Made by a program: the position numbers and the translations under genes. Shown here piece after piece: positions 5,098 through 5,388 of a DNA stretch of 5,388 nucleotides (within the stretch, counting starts at the first letter, position 1; every line of letters begins with the position of its first letter). The DNA comes from Rhodoferax sp. OV413. GTDB taxonomy: Bacteria; Pseudomonadota; Gammaproteobacteria; Burkholderiales; Burkholderiaceae_C. The notes under the pieces were generated by a model that was not told the origin of the DNA, made no database searches, and saw only the letters and a list, made by a program, of their open reading frames with translations. The stretch spans positions 1-5,388 of the forward strand of contig CAMATS010000192.1 in the NCBI GenBank assembly GCA_945861195.1, given 5' to 3'.

Positions 5098-5388
5098 GGC
5101 CCTGCGCCAGCTTGGCCGGCGTTGTCAATGACGCAGGTTTCGACCCGAAAAATCTCGTCCAGCGGCGCGGCCTGCATCACGTGGTAGAGCACAAACCGGT
5201 AGGCGGTGCCGGCGTCAAGCTCACTCGGGGTAAAGGCAAACGCCAGGTTCCCGGCGCTGCACAGCCGCCCGGCAAAGCCGTGGTGCAGCAGGTTTTGCTT
5301 GAACACACCGGCGGCGGTGCGGGCCAGGTCGGCGGTGGGGGCGATGAATTCGATCACTAGTCCGGCCTCATGCTGGCTGTGCCGCGCC
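5094..5388 (-). CDS. C-terminal part of a protein cut by the window edge, possibly AtuA/DUF1446-like
   Basis: The last 97 codons of a gene enter from the right edge. A GTG at 5355-5357 could start an 87-residue protein, but the frame stays open upstream to the edge. Those ten upstream codons (ARHSQHEAGL) look like part of the same fold, so this is better read as the end of a longer protein. Visible segments are APTADLARTAAGVFKQNLLH, SAGNLAFAFTPSEL and YRFVLYHVMQ. No membrane segment or metal-binding motif is present. The AGNLAFxFxPSEL...YRFVLxHV pattern reminds me of the C-terminal region of AtuA/DUF1446-type proteins, whose genes often sit with acid or terpene catabolic enzymes. This is recalled resemblance, not a tested match. 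The gene ends in ATGA with the regulator start, so it belongs to the same transcript. Existence is well supported; function is tentative. Confidence 0.6.
   Translation of the reverse strand, partial: ARHSQHEAGLVIEFIAPTADLARTAAGVFKQNLLHHGFAGRLCSAGNLAFAFTPSELDAGTAYRFVLYHVMQAAPLDEIFRVETCVIDNAGQAGAGP

Overview
The window is a compact, GC-rich catabolic gene cluster in which every supported gene lies on the minus strand. The high GC content, GC-ending codons, GTG/ATG starts and ATGA stop/start overlaps fit a proteobacterium. The protein style resembles Burkholderiales/Comamonadaceae, but that assignment is an impression from the sequence and not a search result. No RNA gene, insertion sequence, CRISPR array or prophage feature was seen.

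In the direction of transcription (high to low coordinates) the layout is as follows. (1) The C-terminal part of a protein cut by the right window edge, tentatively AtuA/DUF1446-like (5388-5094). (2) A GntR-type regulator of the HutC/UTRA class (5097-4306). (3) A large subunit of an aconitase/isopropylmalate-isomerase-type [4Fe-4S] hydro-lyase (4278-2974). (4) Its small swivelling subunit (2977-2465). (5) A soluble FAD-dependent dehydrogenase of the fumarate reductase/succinate dehydrogenase flavoprotein type (2451-1000). (6) A lyase of the isocitrate lyase/PEP mutase superfamily with an intact K-R-C-G-H motif (1003-140). Three of the five junctions are 4-base ATGA overlaps, one is a 13-base gap carrying a good Shine-Dalgarno, and the widest gap is 27 bases. 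This reads as one transcription unit whose promoter lies beyond the right edge.

The genes suggest a pathway for free (non-CoA) di- or tricarboxylic acids. The flavoprotein would desaturate a substituted succinate. The two-subunit hydratase would add water to the double bond. The lyase would split the resulting substituted malate or isocitrate into a 2-oxo acid and a smaller acid. The last two steps match the known pairing of dimethylmaleate hydratase with 2,3-dimethylmalate lyase in anaerobic nicotinate breakdown. A tricarballylate to aconitate to isocitrate to glyoxylate plus succinate route would use the same chemistry. The true substrate cannot be read from the sequence, and the UTRA domain of the regulator probably senses it or an intermediate.

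The left end (1-139) is non-coding on the operon strand as far as can be seen. It holds a set of alternating AGGCGC/GCGCCT repeats that can form competing hairpins just after the last stop codon. A short plus-strand reading frame ending at 60 may be the tail of a convergent gene, but the evidence is weak.
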